A stretch of DNA of 62,599 nt from the NCBI RefSeq assembly GCF_000495835.1, contig NZ_AWGC01000011.1:1-62599 (forward strand), given 5' to 3'. The notes under the pieces are model-generated. The model worked only from the letters and a program-made list of their open reading frames with translations, searched no databases and was not told the origin of the DNA. Position 1 is the stretch's first letter, and each line of letters begins with the position of its first letter. Origin of the DNA: Asticcacaulis sp. AC402 (lineage in GTDB: Bacteria > Pseudomonadota > Alphaproteobacteria > Caulobacterales > Caulobacteraceae). A program made the translations under genes and the position numbers. Below are positions 1-7,926 of the stretch, in pieces.

Positions 1-31
1 GATTATAGACTTTGCAGCACGCAAAGGCTAA
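1..31 (+). CDS. possible 3' end of an upstream gene (partial)
   Basis: A reading frame open from the window edge ends at a TAA at 29-31, four bases before the rnc start, and encodes only I-I-D-F-A-A-R-K-G. In alphaproteobacteria the gene before rnc is commonly lepB (signal peptidase I), so this may be its last residues. Nine residues are far too few to identify a protein; the tight spacing to rnc is the only support. Confidence 0.2.
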   Translation, partial: IIDFAARKG

Positions 32-34
32 AGC

Positions 35-751
35 GTGCCGATGACCGCGCGCCCGCACAATACCCGTCATTCTGCGATCGAGACCGTCCAGGACCGCCTG
101 GGCTACCGGTTTCGTGACAAACGCCTTCTGGAACTGGCATTGACACACGCCAGCGTTGCTGAAGGTGCGCGTCGAATCGCCGACAATGAACGGCTGGAAT
201 TCCTGGGCGACCGGGTGCTCGGATTGATGATCGCCGAAGCCTTGATGGACACGTTTCCGGAAGCCGAGGAGGGCGAGTTGTCGCGTCGCTTCCATGCTCT
301 GGTATCGCGCGAGGCCTGCGCCGATGTCGCCCGCCAGCTGGGACTTGGCGAGGCGGTGCGGCTAGCGGCTGGCGAAACCAAGAGCGGAGGGCGCAGCAAT
401 CCTACAATTCTGGGCGACGCGTGCGAAGCCCTGATGGCAGCTGTCTATGTCGACGGTGGCTATGATGCTGTGGTGAAAAGCTTCGCGCCATTATGGAGTC
501 AGGCCCTGCAAGACAGCGGAAATATCTCGCGCAGCAATCCCAAATCCTTCCTGCAGGAATGGGCGGTGGCCGTCGGCAAGAGGCCACCGGCCTATAATCT
601 GATCGAACGGAGCGGGCCCGACCACGCGCCCGTCTTCACCATGGAGGTCGTCATTGACGGCCTGGAACCGCAATCCGCCACCGGCAAGTCACGGCAGGAA
701 GCCGAAAAAACCGCGGCTTTGGCACTCATAGAACGAGAACAACTGAATTGA
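35..751 (+). CDS. rnc: ribonuclease III
   Basis: Double-strand-specific endoribonuclease that processes rRNA precursors and structured mRNAs. The family signature NERLEFLGDRVLG is at residues 51-63 and the Mg-binding acidic pair falls in GDACEALMAAVY (D128, E131). A double-stranded-RNA-binding domain covers about residues 167-236 and starts with NPKSFLQEW. At 238 residues it has normal family length. The frame opens with GTG at 35; an ATG at 41 would drop two residues and is an equally good start. The stop overlaps the TTG start of era by four bases, so the two are translationally coupled, the usual alphaproteobacterial arrangement. Confidence 0.97.
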   Translation: MPMTARPHNTRHSAIETVQDRLGYRFRDKRLLELALTHASVAEGARRIADNERLEFLGDRVLGLMIAEALMDTFPEAEEGELSRRFHALVSREACADVARQLGLGEAVRLAAGETKSGGRSNPTILGDACEALMAAVYVDGGYDAVVKSFAPLWSQALQDSGNISRSNPKSFLQEWAVAVGKRPPAYNLIERSGPDHAPVFTMEVVIDGLEPQSATGKSRQEAEKTAALALIEREQLN

Positions 752-1755
752 CCGAACCAACCCTCCGCTGCGGCTTTGTCGCTATCATCGGCGCGCCCAA
801 TGCCGGCAAGTCGACCCTGGTCAACCAATTGGTCGGCACCAAGGTATCGATCGTCACCCAGAAGGTGCAGACGACGCGCTTTCCGGTGCGCGGCATCGCC
901 CTGGAAGACGAAGCCCAGATGGTGCTGGTCGACACGCCCGGCATTTTCAAGCCGCGCCGCCGGCTGGACCGCGCCATGGTGGCATCGGCCTGGGGTGGTG
1001 CGCACGACGCCGACTGTGTGGTTCTGCTCATTGACGCTGCAGCCCAGCTTGCGGTTTCCCAGTCCTTGACCGGGCGACGCGCTCCTGGTGACCCTATGCC
1101 CTCAGGCAGCGAGGCGTCAGGGCAACCAAGAGCGACGGGCGCCGACCATAAGGCGGTAGAGGACGTCGAGATGATCATCGAAGGTCTGAAGGCAAATGGG
1201 CGTAAGGCCATTCTGGCGCTTAACAAGATCGATCTGATGAAGAGCGAGAACCTGCTGGCCATCGCCGACGATCTGTATAAGACCGGCATCGTCGAGGACG
1301 TCCTGATGATCTCGGCAGAGAAGGGCCACGGGGTCAAGGATATGAAGAAACTGCTGGCCGGGCGCATGCCTGAAGGGCCATGGTTGTACCCCGAGGATCA
1401 GGCAGCCGACGCCCCGGTACGCATACTGGCCGCTGAAATCACGCGCGAAAAGCTGTTTCTGCGGGTGCATGAGGAATTACCCTATGCAGCTGCCGTGGTG
1501 ACCACTGAGTTTACCGATAAACCTGACGGTTCGGTGCGGATTGAACAGACCATCTATGTCGAACGCGACGGCCAACGCGCCATCGTGCTTGGTAAAGGCG
1601 GCCAAACGCTGAAATGGATCGGTCAGAAATCGCGCGAGGAATTGGGCAAGCTCCTGGACCGTCCGGTGCACCTGTTCCTGACGGTCAAGGTCGAGGAAAA
1701 GTGGAGCGACGACCGCGCACTGTATGCCCAGTTCGGCCTGGACTATAACTCCTGA
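748..1755 (+). CDS. era: GTPase Era, with an in-frame insert
   Basis: Ras-like GTPase that binds the 3' end of 16S rRNA during 30S assembly. The P-loop GAPNAGKS is at residues 15-22, DTPG at 62-65 and NKID at 159-162; a C-terminal KH domain (GKGGQTLKWIGQKSREELG) binds RNA. It starts with TTG inside the rnc stop. At 335 residues it is about 30 longer than typical Era (about 300). The excess lies mainly at residues 105-129 (near 1060-1134), a Gly/Pro/Ser/Arg-rich stretch between G3 and G4 whose DNA is imperfectly palindromic. The frame is intact and all G motifs are present, so the protein is probably functional. See findings. Confidence 0.96.
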   Translation: MTEPTLRCGFVAIIGAPNAGKSTLVNQLVGTKVSIVTQKVQTTRFPVRGIALEDEAQMVLVDTPGIFKPRRRLDRAMVASAWGGAHDADCVVLLIDAAAQLAVSQSLTGRRAPGDPMPSGSEASGQPRATGADHKAVEDVEMIIEGLKANGRKAILALNKIDLMKSENLLAIADDLYKTGIVEDVLMISAEKGHGVKDMKKLLAGRMPEGPWLYPEDQAADAPVRILAAEITREKLFLRVHEELPYAAAVVTTEFTDKPDGSVRIEQTIYVERDGQRAIVLGKGGQTLKWIGQKSREELGKLLDRPVHLFLTVKVEEKWSDDRALYAQFGLDYNS

Positions 1756-1759
1756 CTTT

Positions 1760-1860
1760 GAGCGCGATGTGTTTTAATGGAAGCAAAACCCCGCTCAATT
1801 TTTTCGTTTTCGCGCGACCAGAAAAGTGCCGGACGCTTTTCTGGTCGCGCTCTAAGTTTT
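1760..1860 (-). repeat. R1 dispersed palindromic repeat, divergent copy
   Basis: In reverse orientation this matches the two-module R1 repeat seen elsewhere in the window. One module forms a perfect 15-bp stem (1812-1826 with 1836-1850, nine-base loop); the other carries the GAGCGG...CGCTCA arms around a diverged copy of TGATTCCATCA. It fills almost the whole era-recO gap and ends about 9 bases before the recO ATG. Such a hairpin could act on transcript stability or on recO translation; that is inference. Confidence 0.75.
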
Positions 1861-1868
1861 GGCCGTAA

Positions 1869-2603
1869 ATGACGGAATTCGAAGACGAAGCGATTGTACT
1901 GGGAGCGAAGCCGTACGGCGAAAGTGGGGCCATCGTTCATGTCCTTACCGAAAACCACGGCGTCTATGCCGCCCACATCGCCGGCGGCGCATCAAGGCGG
2001 ATGAAGGCAGCGCTTCAGCCCGGCGCCGGCGTTCTGTTTCGGTTTCGCGCCCGTCATGCCGAACAATTGGGGGCGGCTTCCCTCGAGGCGTCGGGCGCAG
2101 GTCCGGATGTACTCGACGATGCATTCGCCCTTTTGGGGCTGCAATGTGCCTGCCTGATGACGCTCCAGGTCCTGCCCGAACGCGAGCGTCATTGCGGTGC
2201 CTATTACGCCTTGTCCGCCCTTTTGGGCGCGTTCGCGATTTCCGATATCTGGCCGGCCATCTATGTCCGTTATGAAGCTGGTCTGCTGGAAGAGCTGGGA
2301 TACGGTCTTGACCTGAGCGCCTGCGCCGTCACCGGGTCACGCGACGATCTGGTCTATGTCAGCCCCAAATCCGCTCGCGCCGTCAGCCGTGAAGCCGGGG
2401 AGCCCTATCGTGAAAAACTGCTGGCCCTGCCGCCGTTTCTACTGTCGAGCCAGAGCGGCTTGAGCGGTGGCGACATAGCCAACGGTCTGAAACTGACAGC
2501 ATTTTTTCTGGAACGGCATGTTTTCCATCCTCACAACAAACCCTTGCCCGATGTGCGCCTTCGATTAGCGCAAGCGCTTGCCGACTCAAGCGAACGAAAT
2601 TAG
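1869..2603 (+). CDS. recO: DNA repair protein RecO
   Basis: Recombination mediator of the RecFOR pathway that loads RecA on SSB-coated single-stranded DNA and anneals strands. The N-terminal OB-fold begins EDEAIVLGAKPYGESGAIVHVLTENHG, shown here only by its first part EDEAIVLGAKPYGESGAI, followed by the GGASRRMKAALQPG segment; the C-terminal half is the helical RecO domain. Length (244 residues) is normal. It lies third after rnc-era, as in many alphaproteobacteria. No Shine-Dalgarno sequence is obvious: the bases before ATG 1869 come from the end of an R1 hairpin repeat, so initiation may be weak or altered. Confidence 0.93.
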   Translation: MTEFEDEAIVLGAKPYGESGAIVHVLTENHGVYAAHIAGGASRRMKAALQPGAGVLFRFRARHAEQLGAASLEASGAGPDVLDDAFALLGLQCACLMTLQVLPERERHCGAYYALSALLGAFAISDIWPAIYVRYEAGLLEELGYGLDLSACAVTGSRDDLVYVSPKSARAVSREAGEPYREKLLALPPFLLSSQSGLSGGDIANGLKLTAFFLERHVFHPHNKPLPDVRLRLAQALADSSERN

Positions 2604-2681
2604 TTTACGCAAACGATTGAACAGCTTAAGGCATTTGGTAACGCCTATGTGTCATAACGGAGTTACAGAGCACGTGGGTAC

Positions 2682-3149
2682 ATGACCGTTTACAGCGAAG
2701 AGGAATTGTTAGCCGCCAACGTCAATCCGGCCACCGGACTGGCGACGGACTATCTCAACCTGTTCAACGAAGCCATTATGTTGTTTGAAATGGGCCTCGA
2801 CATGCCGGACATGGCCGAGGAACTGGCAGACTGGCAGCGACGCGACTACATTCATCATTTCGAGCACTCCGGGTTTGAGATGAAAGACGTGGTGATCTGG
2901 GCTTATCGCCATGCGCCGACAGACAGTCGTTGCGCCTTCGACGAATGCTGTGAGAACGCCCTTTCGACTTTCGACTCATCGATCAACATCCTGCTCAGCT
3001 CCAATCTTGATGACAGATTGGCGAGGGCGGACCTTTCCGAGCGACTGCGCGATATGAAGGCCCTGGTGGTCGAGATGGATTCGCATATTCACGGCCGCGC
3101 CGAACGCGTCGAGACCAACCTGCAGAACGAAGTCGACGCCTTGTTTTGA
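2682..3149 (+). CDS. hypothetical protein, acidic and helical
   Basis: I do not recognise this 155-residue protein. It is soluble, acidic and mostly helical, with no signal peptide or membrane segment. It has a cluster of cysteines (RCAFDECCENAL near residues 84-95) and a C-terminal amphipathic stretch (LSERLRDMKALVVEMDSHIHG). Codon use matches the neighbouring genes, so it looks like a real chromosomal gene. It lies 78 bases after recO and before parC on the same strand, but an R1 repeat separates it from parC, so it may be its own unit. The start ATG 2682 is followed directly by the acidic run YSEEELLA. Confidence 0.75.
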   Translation: MTVYSEEELLAANVNPATGLATDYLNLFNEAIMLFEMGLDMPDMAEELADWQRRDYIHHFEHSGFEMKDVVIWAYRHAPTDSRCAFDECCENALSTFDSSINILLSSNLDDRLARADLSERLRDMKALVVEMDSHIHGRAERVETNLQNEVDALF

Positions 3150-3170
3150 TGGCTGGCAAGTCTGGTCGCC

Positions 3171-3288
3171 AGAGCGAAATCCGACAACGTGGGCGCCACC
3201 GCAAGGGCGTCCAAGTTCTTAAAAAAATTGCGCGACAAAACAAAAACTTAGCGCGGAAGTTTGATTCCATCAATACGCATCCCGCTCT
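3171..3288 (+). repeat. R1 dispersed palindromic repeat
   Basis: Copy with both modules. Module A begins AGAGCGAAATCCGAC and ends AAATTGCGCGACAAAAC; module B runs from TTAGCGCGG through TTTGATTCCATCAA to CATCCCGCTCT. It shares with the copy at 5861 a GGGCG-rich insertion in the loop of module A, marking a subfamily. It lies between the hypothetical gene and parC. Confidence 0.85.
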
Positions 3289-3415
3289 GGAATCTGTTTC
3301 TAATCCGCATCCTAAGCGATACTCGGATCTTCCTGCGCTTACTTCATCGCAGGATGCGTGTTGCGAAACACCTCTGACTCTTGTTTTCCTTCCGTTCCGG
3401 TTCTAGACACGAATC

Positions 3416-5629
3416 ATGAGTGACGTTTTGATTCCTGATTCCGGCGGCCGGATTGTCGACGAGCCGATGAGCAATGCGCTGTCCAAGCGCTACCTGGCCT
3501 ACGCCCTGTCAACCATCATGCACCGCGCACTTCCTGATGTCCGTGACGGCCTGAAACCGGTTCATCGTCGTGTGCTCTATGCTATGGGCAATTTGCGCCT
3601 GACCCCCGACGCCGCGGCACGGAAATGCGCCGCGGTTGTTGGTGAGGTTATGGGTAATTTCCACCCGCACGGCGACCAGGCCATCTATGATGCTCTGGTG
3701 CGCATGGCGCAAGACTTTGCCCAGCGCTACCAACTGGTCGAGGGCCAGGGCAATTTTGGCAATATCGACGGCGATAATGCGGCCGCCATGCGGTACACCG
3801 AATGCCGGCTGACGATTGCCGCCATGATGCTGCTGGACGGCATCAACGAAGATGCCGTCGATTTCCGCGCCACCTATGACGACCAGCGAGAAGAGCCTGT
3901 CGTCCTGCCCGGCGGTTTCCCCAACCTGCTGGCCAATGGCGCTATTGGTATCGCCGTCGGAATGGCGACCTCGGTCCCGCCCCACAATGTTGTCGAATTG
4001 GTCGATGCCTGCCGCAAGCTGTTGCAGAACCACGCCACGACGACCGAAGACCTGATGCATTTCATCCCCGGTCCGGACTTTCCAACCGGCGGGGTTTGCG
4101 TCGAAAGCCGTAAGGCCATCCAGGATGCCTACGAAACCGGCCGAGGCTCGGTGCGGGTGCGTTCCCGTTACGAAGTCGAGGACGCAGGCCGCGGCCAGTG
4201 GCGCATCATCGTGCGCGAAATCCCGTATCAGGTTCAAAAATCACGCCTGATCGAACAACTGGCCGACCTGATCGAAGCCAAGAAGGCGCCGCTGCTGGGC
4301 GATGTCCGCGATGAGTCGGATGAGAACATCCGTCTGGTGCTGGAACCGAAGTCGCGCAACATTGAGCCCGAAGTGCTGATGGAGAGTCTGTTCAAGATTT
4401 CCGATCTTGAGACACGCTTCCCCATCAACATGAACGTACTGGACGCCACCGGCACGCCACGGGTCATGGGTTTGCGCGCCTGCCTGATCGCCTGGCTGGA
4501 TCACCGCCGCGTCGTGCTGTTGCGTATGTCGAACTGGCGGCTGGAAAAGATCGAGAAACGCCTCCACCTGCTCGACGGCCTCATGATCGCCTTCCTCAAT
4601 CTGGACGAGGTGATCCGTATTGTCCGCGAGGAAGATAAGCCGAGGGACATGCTTATGTCCCGATTCAGCCTGTCCGAATTGCAGGCCGACTACATCCTGG
4701 ATACCCGCCTGCGGCAGCTGGCGCGGCTGGAAGAAATGGTCATTCAGGATGAACACAAAAAGCTGGCCGAGGAGCGCGAAGGCATACTTGCTTTGCTCGG
4801 CAACGAAAAATTGCAATGGAAGCGCATCGACCAACTACTGGTCGAGGTACGCAAGAAGCTGAACTCGCCGCGCCGCACCACCTATGCCGACGCCCCGATA
4901 GGCATTGAGGTCGCTGCGATTGAATCCTATCTTCCCAAGGAACCGATCACGGTCATTCTGTCGAAGCGCGGCTGGATTCGTGCTGCCAAGGGCAAGGTCG
5001 AGGACCCGTCTGAGCTGAAGTTCAAAGAAGGCGATGAACTCAGCTTCCTGGTGCCGGGCTATACGACCGACAAGTTCCTGATCCTGACGACCGACGGCCG
5101 TTTCCTGACGCTGGCCGGCGACAAGTTGCCGTCAGCGCGCGGGCACGGCGAGCCGCTACGGTTGATGCTGGATATCGAAGAGTCGGCCAAAATTGTGACC
5201 GTGTTTGCCTACACGCCTGGCGCCAAGCGCGTGATGGTCGCCAAGAACGGTTATGGCTTCGTGATGAACGAAGAGGATGCGGTCGCCAACAAGCGCGCCG
5301 GCAAGCAGACCATGACGGTCGATGGCACCGAGGCCATGGCGGCGCTTCAGGTTACGGGCGACCTGATCTGCGTGCTGGGTGAGAACAACAAGGTCCTGGT
5401 CTATCCGGTGTCTGAACTGCCCGAGATGGCACGCGGCAAGGGCGTCAAGCTGCAGGCTTACAAGGACGGCGGAGTCAAGGACATCACCGTTTATGACTCG
5501 AATGGCTCGCCGCAATGGTTCGATGGTTCGGGCAAGGCGCGCGACTTCAAGGACATCAAGGACTACATCGGCCGCCGGGCGACCGCCGGCAAGATGGCGC
5601 CGCGCGGCTTGCGGAAACTTCGGACGTAA
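3416..5629 (+). CDS. parC: DNA topoisomerase IV subunit A
   Basis: Breakage-reunion subunit of topoisomerase IV, which decatenates daughter chromosomes with ParE. The winged-helix/tower core starts with RYLAYALSTIMHRALPDVRDGLKPVHRR (first 20: RYLAYALSTIMHRALPDVRD); the catalytic tyrosine is Y127 in AAMRYTECRL. The helix-4 quinolone region reads HPHGDQAIYDALVR, so the position of E. coli ParC Ser80 is Gln. The C-terminal beta-pinwheel has a degenerate GyrA-box-like NKRAGKQ rather than QRRGGKG, and at 737 residues the protein is close to ParC (752 in E. coli), which separates it from GyrA. parE is not in the window. Confidence 0.94.
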   Translation: MSDVLIPDSGGRIVDEPMSNALSKRYLAYALSTIMHRALPDVRDGLKPVHRRVLYAMGNLRLTPDAAARKCAAVVGEVMGNFHPHGDQAIYDALVRMAQDFAQRYQLVEGQGNFGNIDGDNAAAMRYTECRLTIAAMMLLDGINEDAVDFRATYDDQREEPVVLPGGFPNLLANGAIGIAVGMATSVPPHNVVELVDACRKLLQNHATTTEDLMHFIPGPDFPTGGVCVESRKAIQDAYETGRGSVRVRSRYEVEDAGRGQWRIIVREIPYQVQKSRLIEQLADLIEAKKAPLLGDVRDESDENIRLVLEPKSRNIEPEVLMESLFKISDLETRFPINMNVLDATGTPRVMGLRACLIAWLDHRRVVLLRMSNWRLEKIEKRLHLLDGLMIAFLNLDEVIRIVREEDKPRDMLMSRFSLSELQADYILDTRLRQLARLEEMVIQDEHKKLAEEREGILALLGNEKLQWKRIDQLLVEVRKKLNSPRRTTYADAPIGIEVAAIESYLPKEPITVILSKRGWIRAAKGKVEDPSELKFKEGDELSFLVPGYTTDKFLILTTDGRFLTLAGDKLPSARGHGEPLRLMLDIEESAKIVTVFAYTPGAKRVMVAKNGYGFVMNEEDAVANKRAGKQTMTVDGTEAMAALQVTGDLICVLGENNKVLVYPVSELPEMARGKGVKLQAYKDGGVKDITVYDSNGSPQWFDGSGKARDFKDIKDYIGRRATAGKMAPRGLRKLRT

Positions 5630-5698
5630 CAAGTCCCAGCCCCCCTGCACGAGGGTCGAAGTGGCTGGTGTCGCGAATTCGAAACGTGCAAGATCCCT

Positions 5699-5850
5699 GA
5701 TACCAAGCCTCACAAAGCATGACTCTTGGTATTCGCATTTTTTCAGCTCAAGCGCCGCACTGGGAGCCCCCAATGGCTCTTCGCAAAAGCTCGGGCGGCC
5801 AGTCAGCCTTGCCAACCCGCAGTGTATCAAAAAGTGCGCGGATTGGTATC
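5699..5850 (+). repeat. R2 dispersed repeat with terminal inverted repeats
   Basis: A 152-bp unit bounded by GATACCAAGCC (5699-5709) and GGATTGGTATC (5840-5850), an 11-bp terminal inverted repeat with one mismatch. The left part holds a second inverted repeat (TACCAAG...CTTGGTA), followed by a T-run and TTTTTTCAGCTCAAGCGCC. Copies occur at 50389-50556 (same strand) and 49105-49237 (opposite strand). Only 10 bases separate it from an R1 copy. It is too short to encode a transposase; it resembles a MITE or BIME-type element. Confidence 0.75.
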
Positions 5851-5860
5851 ACATCGCCAA

Positions 5861-5977
5861 GAGCGCAATCCGATAAAGTGGACGCCACCGCATGGGCGCT
5901 CCCGTTTTCGGAAAAATTGCGCGACAAAACAAAAACTTAGAGCGGGTTTTTGATTCCATCAAACCGCATCCCGCTCT
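5861..5977 (+). repeat. R1 dispersed palindromic repeat, supplies the bpt stop
   Basis: Full two-module copy: GAGCGCAATCCGATAAAGTG, a GC-rich loop insertion as in the 3171 copy, TTTTCGGAAAAATTGCGCG, the linker ACAAAACAAAAACTTAG, then AGCGGG...TGATTCCATCA...CATCCCGCTCT. Its last bases form the TAG stop of bpt on the other strand (5976-5978). Together with the R2 copy it fills the convergent parC-bpt gap. Confidence 0.88.
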
Positions 5978-6710
5978 AGTCCTGCTTCGCGTTCGGAGTG
6001 ATGGTCTGCCAGCCGAGGTCGGTAAGGCCTTCCAGCGGCTGATAGCGCGCCTTATAGTCCATCTTGGGTGAACCCTTGACCCAGTAGCCGAGATAGACAT
6101 AGTCGTAGCCGGCGCGCGCCGCCTGGTCGACATGGTCCAGGATAATATAGCGGCCAAGAGAGCGCGTCATCAGATCGGGGTCATAGAAGCTGTAGACCAG
6201 GGACAGCCCGTCATTCAGGGCATCGACCAGGACGCAAGCGACCAGCCGGCCATCCAGCCGATATTCGATCAGATGGGTTCTGACCAGGGTATCCTCGACC
6301 ATGGCGACCAGATCCGGCCAGGTCATGTCCATCATTCCGCCATCGGGGTGGCGGGTCTTCAGGTACTTTTGCAGCAAGTCGAACTGCTCGCGGCTGGCTT
6401 CGGCCTCGACAAAGATCTTGACGAGGTCGGCATTGACCTTGAGCACGCGTTTGTCGGACTTGGAAAAGGCGTAGCGGCGGACCGGGATGCGCACGCTCTG
6501 GCAGGCCCGGCAGGTCTGGCAGGCCGGACGGTAGGCGATGTTCTGAGAACGGCGAAAACCGATGGCCGACAGTTGGTCATTGACGCTGATGGCCTCCAGC
6601 GGCGGTAAATGAACGAAGACCTTGCGCTCTTCCTGCCCGGGCAAGTAGGGACAGGGACCGGGTATGGTCAGATAATATCTGAGTTTTCGCCCTGGGAAAT
6701 GCTCACTCAT
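5976..6710 (-). CDS. bpt: aspartate/glutamate leucyltransferase
   Basis: Leucyl-tRNA-protein transferase of the ATE family that adds Leu to N-terminal Asp or Glu and sends proteins to ClpS/ClpAP (N-degron pathway). Family marks are CPYLPGQEERKVF near the N terminus, the Cys-rich RPACQTCRACQSVRIPV with YRPAC, and a GNAT-like C-terminal half ending SPKMDYKARYQPLE. I chose ATG 6710 (MSEHFPGRKLRYY, 244 residues) because homologues begin there; the frame extends to 6767 without conserved residues. The stop codon lies inside an R1 repeat, and the last three residues K-Q-D equal those of recG, which ends in another R1 copy. motB is 113 bases upstream on the same strand. Confidence 0.93.
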   Translation of the reverse strand: MSEHFPGRKLRYYLTIPGPCPYLPGQEERKVFVHLPPLEAISVNDQLSAIGFRRSQNIAYRPACQTCRACQSVRIPVRRYAFSKSDKRVLKVNADLVKIFVEAEASREQFDLLQKYLKTRHPDGGMMDMTWPDLVAMVEDTLVRTHLIEYRLDGRLVACVLVDALNDGLSLVYSFYDPDLMTRSLGRYIILDHVDQAARAGYDYVYLGYWVKGSPKMDYKARYQPLEGLTDLGWQTITPNAKQD

Positions 6711-6823
6711 AACCTTGCGTACTCTACTGCCCTGCGCCGGGACTCGTGATCCCACACTTGAACTCAAAACCTAGCACGGAGCAAGACCCTTTCGAAGCCC
6801 CTTCTACAGGGAAGGGTTTTCTT

Positions 6824-7732
6824 TTAGAGAGAGGGATTTCGGGGCAAAACCGGTGCCTCGCGCAGGAGGACAATGGCAATGCGGCGATTGCCGGCCAGGG
6901 ACGGATCGTCGGGGTAAAGCGGCTCCTTGGCAGCCTTGCCCTGGATCTGGGCGATGCGGTCCTGATCAACCCCGGCCGATTGCAACAGGCCGCGCGCCGC
7001 GTCAGCGCGCTGGGTCGAAAGGGCCCAGTCCTTGGGGTTTTGCCCGCCGACACCCGCTACGCCTGAAGTGTGGCCGGTGATCGACACCCGGTTGGGCAGG
7101 GTGGTAATGACCTTGGCAACGGCGCGCATAAGCAACTTGGCGCGTTCGTTGGGCACGGCTGAGTTTTCGCCGAACATCGACCGGCCTTCCTGATCAATCA
7201 GTTGGATGCGCAGGCCTTCAGGTGTCTGGTCCACCAGTATGTTTTTCGACAGTTCGGCCAGTTCCGGCAGGTCCTGCAGTGCCTGACGCAGCGATTCCGC
7301 TGCTGACTGGAAAGCGTCATTTTCTTGTTGTTGCTGGTCGTCCTGCGACTCAGCCGGCGCGCCGGTTGTCGACTGCTTGCCTGCATCCGTTGACTGGCCG
7401 TCGCGGTCCTGGGTGTCGGGTGGCTTGGGCGCCATCTGCTCGATAAAGGACATGGTGCCTTCATTCTTGTCGCCTTCGACCCCGAGCGCGGCCCCCTCGA
7501 GGATGCTGCCCGAGCCGGAGGTCGAGGGCGATACATTGGCTGGAGCAAAATAATCGGCGACGCCGCGCTTTTGCTCGGGGGAAGTCGTGTTAATCAGCCA
7601 CATCAACAGGAAGAAGGCCATCATGGCCGTGACGAAGTCGGCGTAGGCCACCTTCCACGCGCCGCCATGGTGACCGCCACCGCCGCCCTTCTTGATCTTC
7701 TTGATGATAATCGGAGCGTCGCGGCTGGCCAT
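6824..7732 (-). CDS. motB: flagellar motor stator protein MotB
   Basis: Stator subunit that, with MotA, conducts protons across the inner membrane and anchors the stator to peptidoglycan. A short basic Gly/His-rich cytoplasmic tail (IIIKKIKKGGGGGHHGG) precedes one membrane segment, YADFVTAMMAFFLLMWLI, with the proton-carrying aspartate at D32. A Gln/Asp-rich linker follows, then an OmpA-type peptidoglycan-binding domain from about residue 170, including the variant TGHTSG. I chose ATG 7732 (MASRDAPIII, 302 residues); upstream residues to 7789 look non-coding. No motA is adjacent, as in other Caulobacterales where the pair is split. Its presence implies a flagellated stage. Confidence 0.94.
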   Translation of the reverse strand: MASRDAPIIIKKIKKGGGGGHHGGAWKVAYADFVTAMMAFFLLMWLINTTSPEQKRGVADYFAPANVSPSTSGSGSILEGAALGVEGDKNEGTMSFIEQMAPKPPDTQDRDGQSTDAGKQSTTGAPAESQDDQQQQENDAFQSAAESLRQALQDLPELAELSKNILVDQTPEGLRIQLIDQEGRSMFGENSAVPNERAKLLMRAVAKVITTLPNRVSITGHTSGVAGVGGQNPKDWALSTQRADAARGLLQSAGVDQDRIAQIQGKAAKEPLYPDDPSLAGNRRIAIVLLREAPVLPRNPSL

Positions 7733-7846
7733 TTTCGGTCTCGACAAATACAGATTCTGCGAACTTAGCCGGGTTAAGGTTAAGAGCACGTTGAAGCGAT
7801 GAGGTTCGTAGGGTTTTTCATTGTCTTGCCAGGCGAGCTACGCTAC

Positions 7847-7898
7847 CCGTGACGCTGGGCCGTGACGCCGGGCCGTAACGCCGGGCCGTAACGCCGGG
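7847..7898 (+). repeat. 13-bp tandem repeat, four units
   Basis: Four contiguous 13-base units, CCGTGACGCTGGG, CCGTGACGCCGGG, CCGTAACGCCGGG and CCGTAACGCCGGG, followed by a decayed fifth (CCGCAAAGCC). They occupy the gap between divergent motB and the flavin reductase and end about 10 bases before the ribosome-binding region of the latter, so copy number would change promoter or leader spacing. Confidence 0.9.
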
Positions 7899-7926
7899 CC
7901 GCAAAGCCGAGAAGGTGCAGTTGACT

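Noticed and set aside
1060-1134. Era insert as a frameshift or sequencing error
   Set aside because: The frame is kept on both sides, length is a multiple of three overall, and all motifs downstream read correctly.
3416-5629. parC as gyrA
   Set aside because: Length (737), the degenerate GyrA box and the helix-4 sequence fit ParC.
6780-6835. Hairpin with T-run (CCCTTC...GAAGGGTTTTCTTTT) between bpt and motB
   Set aside because: The T-run follows the stem only on the plus strand, while both flanking genes are on the minus strand, so it is not their terminator.
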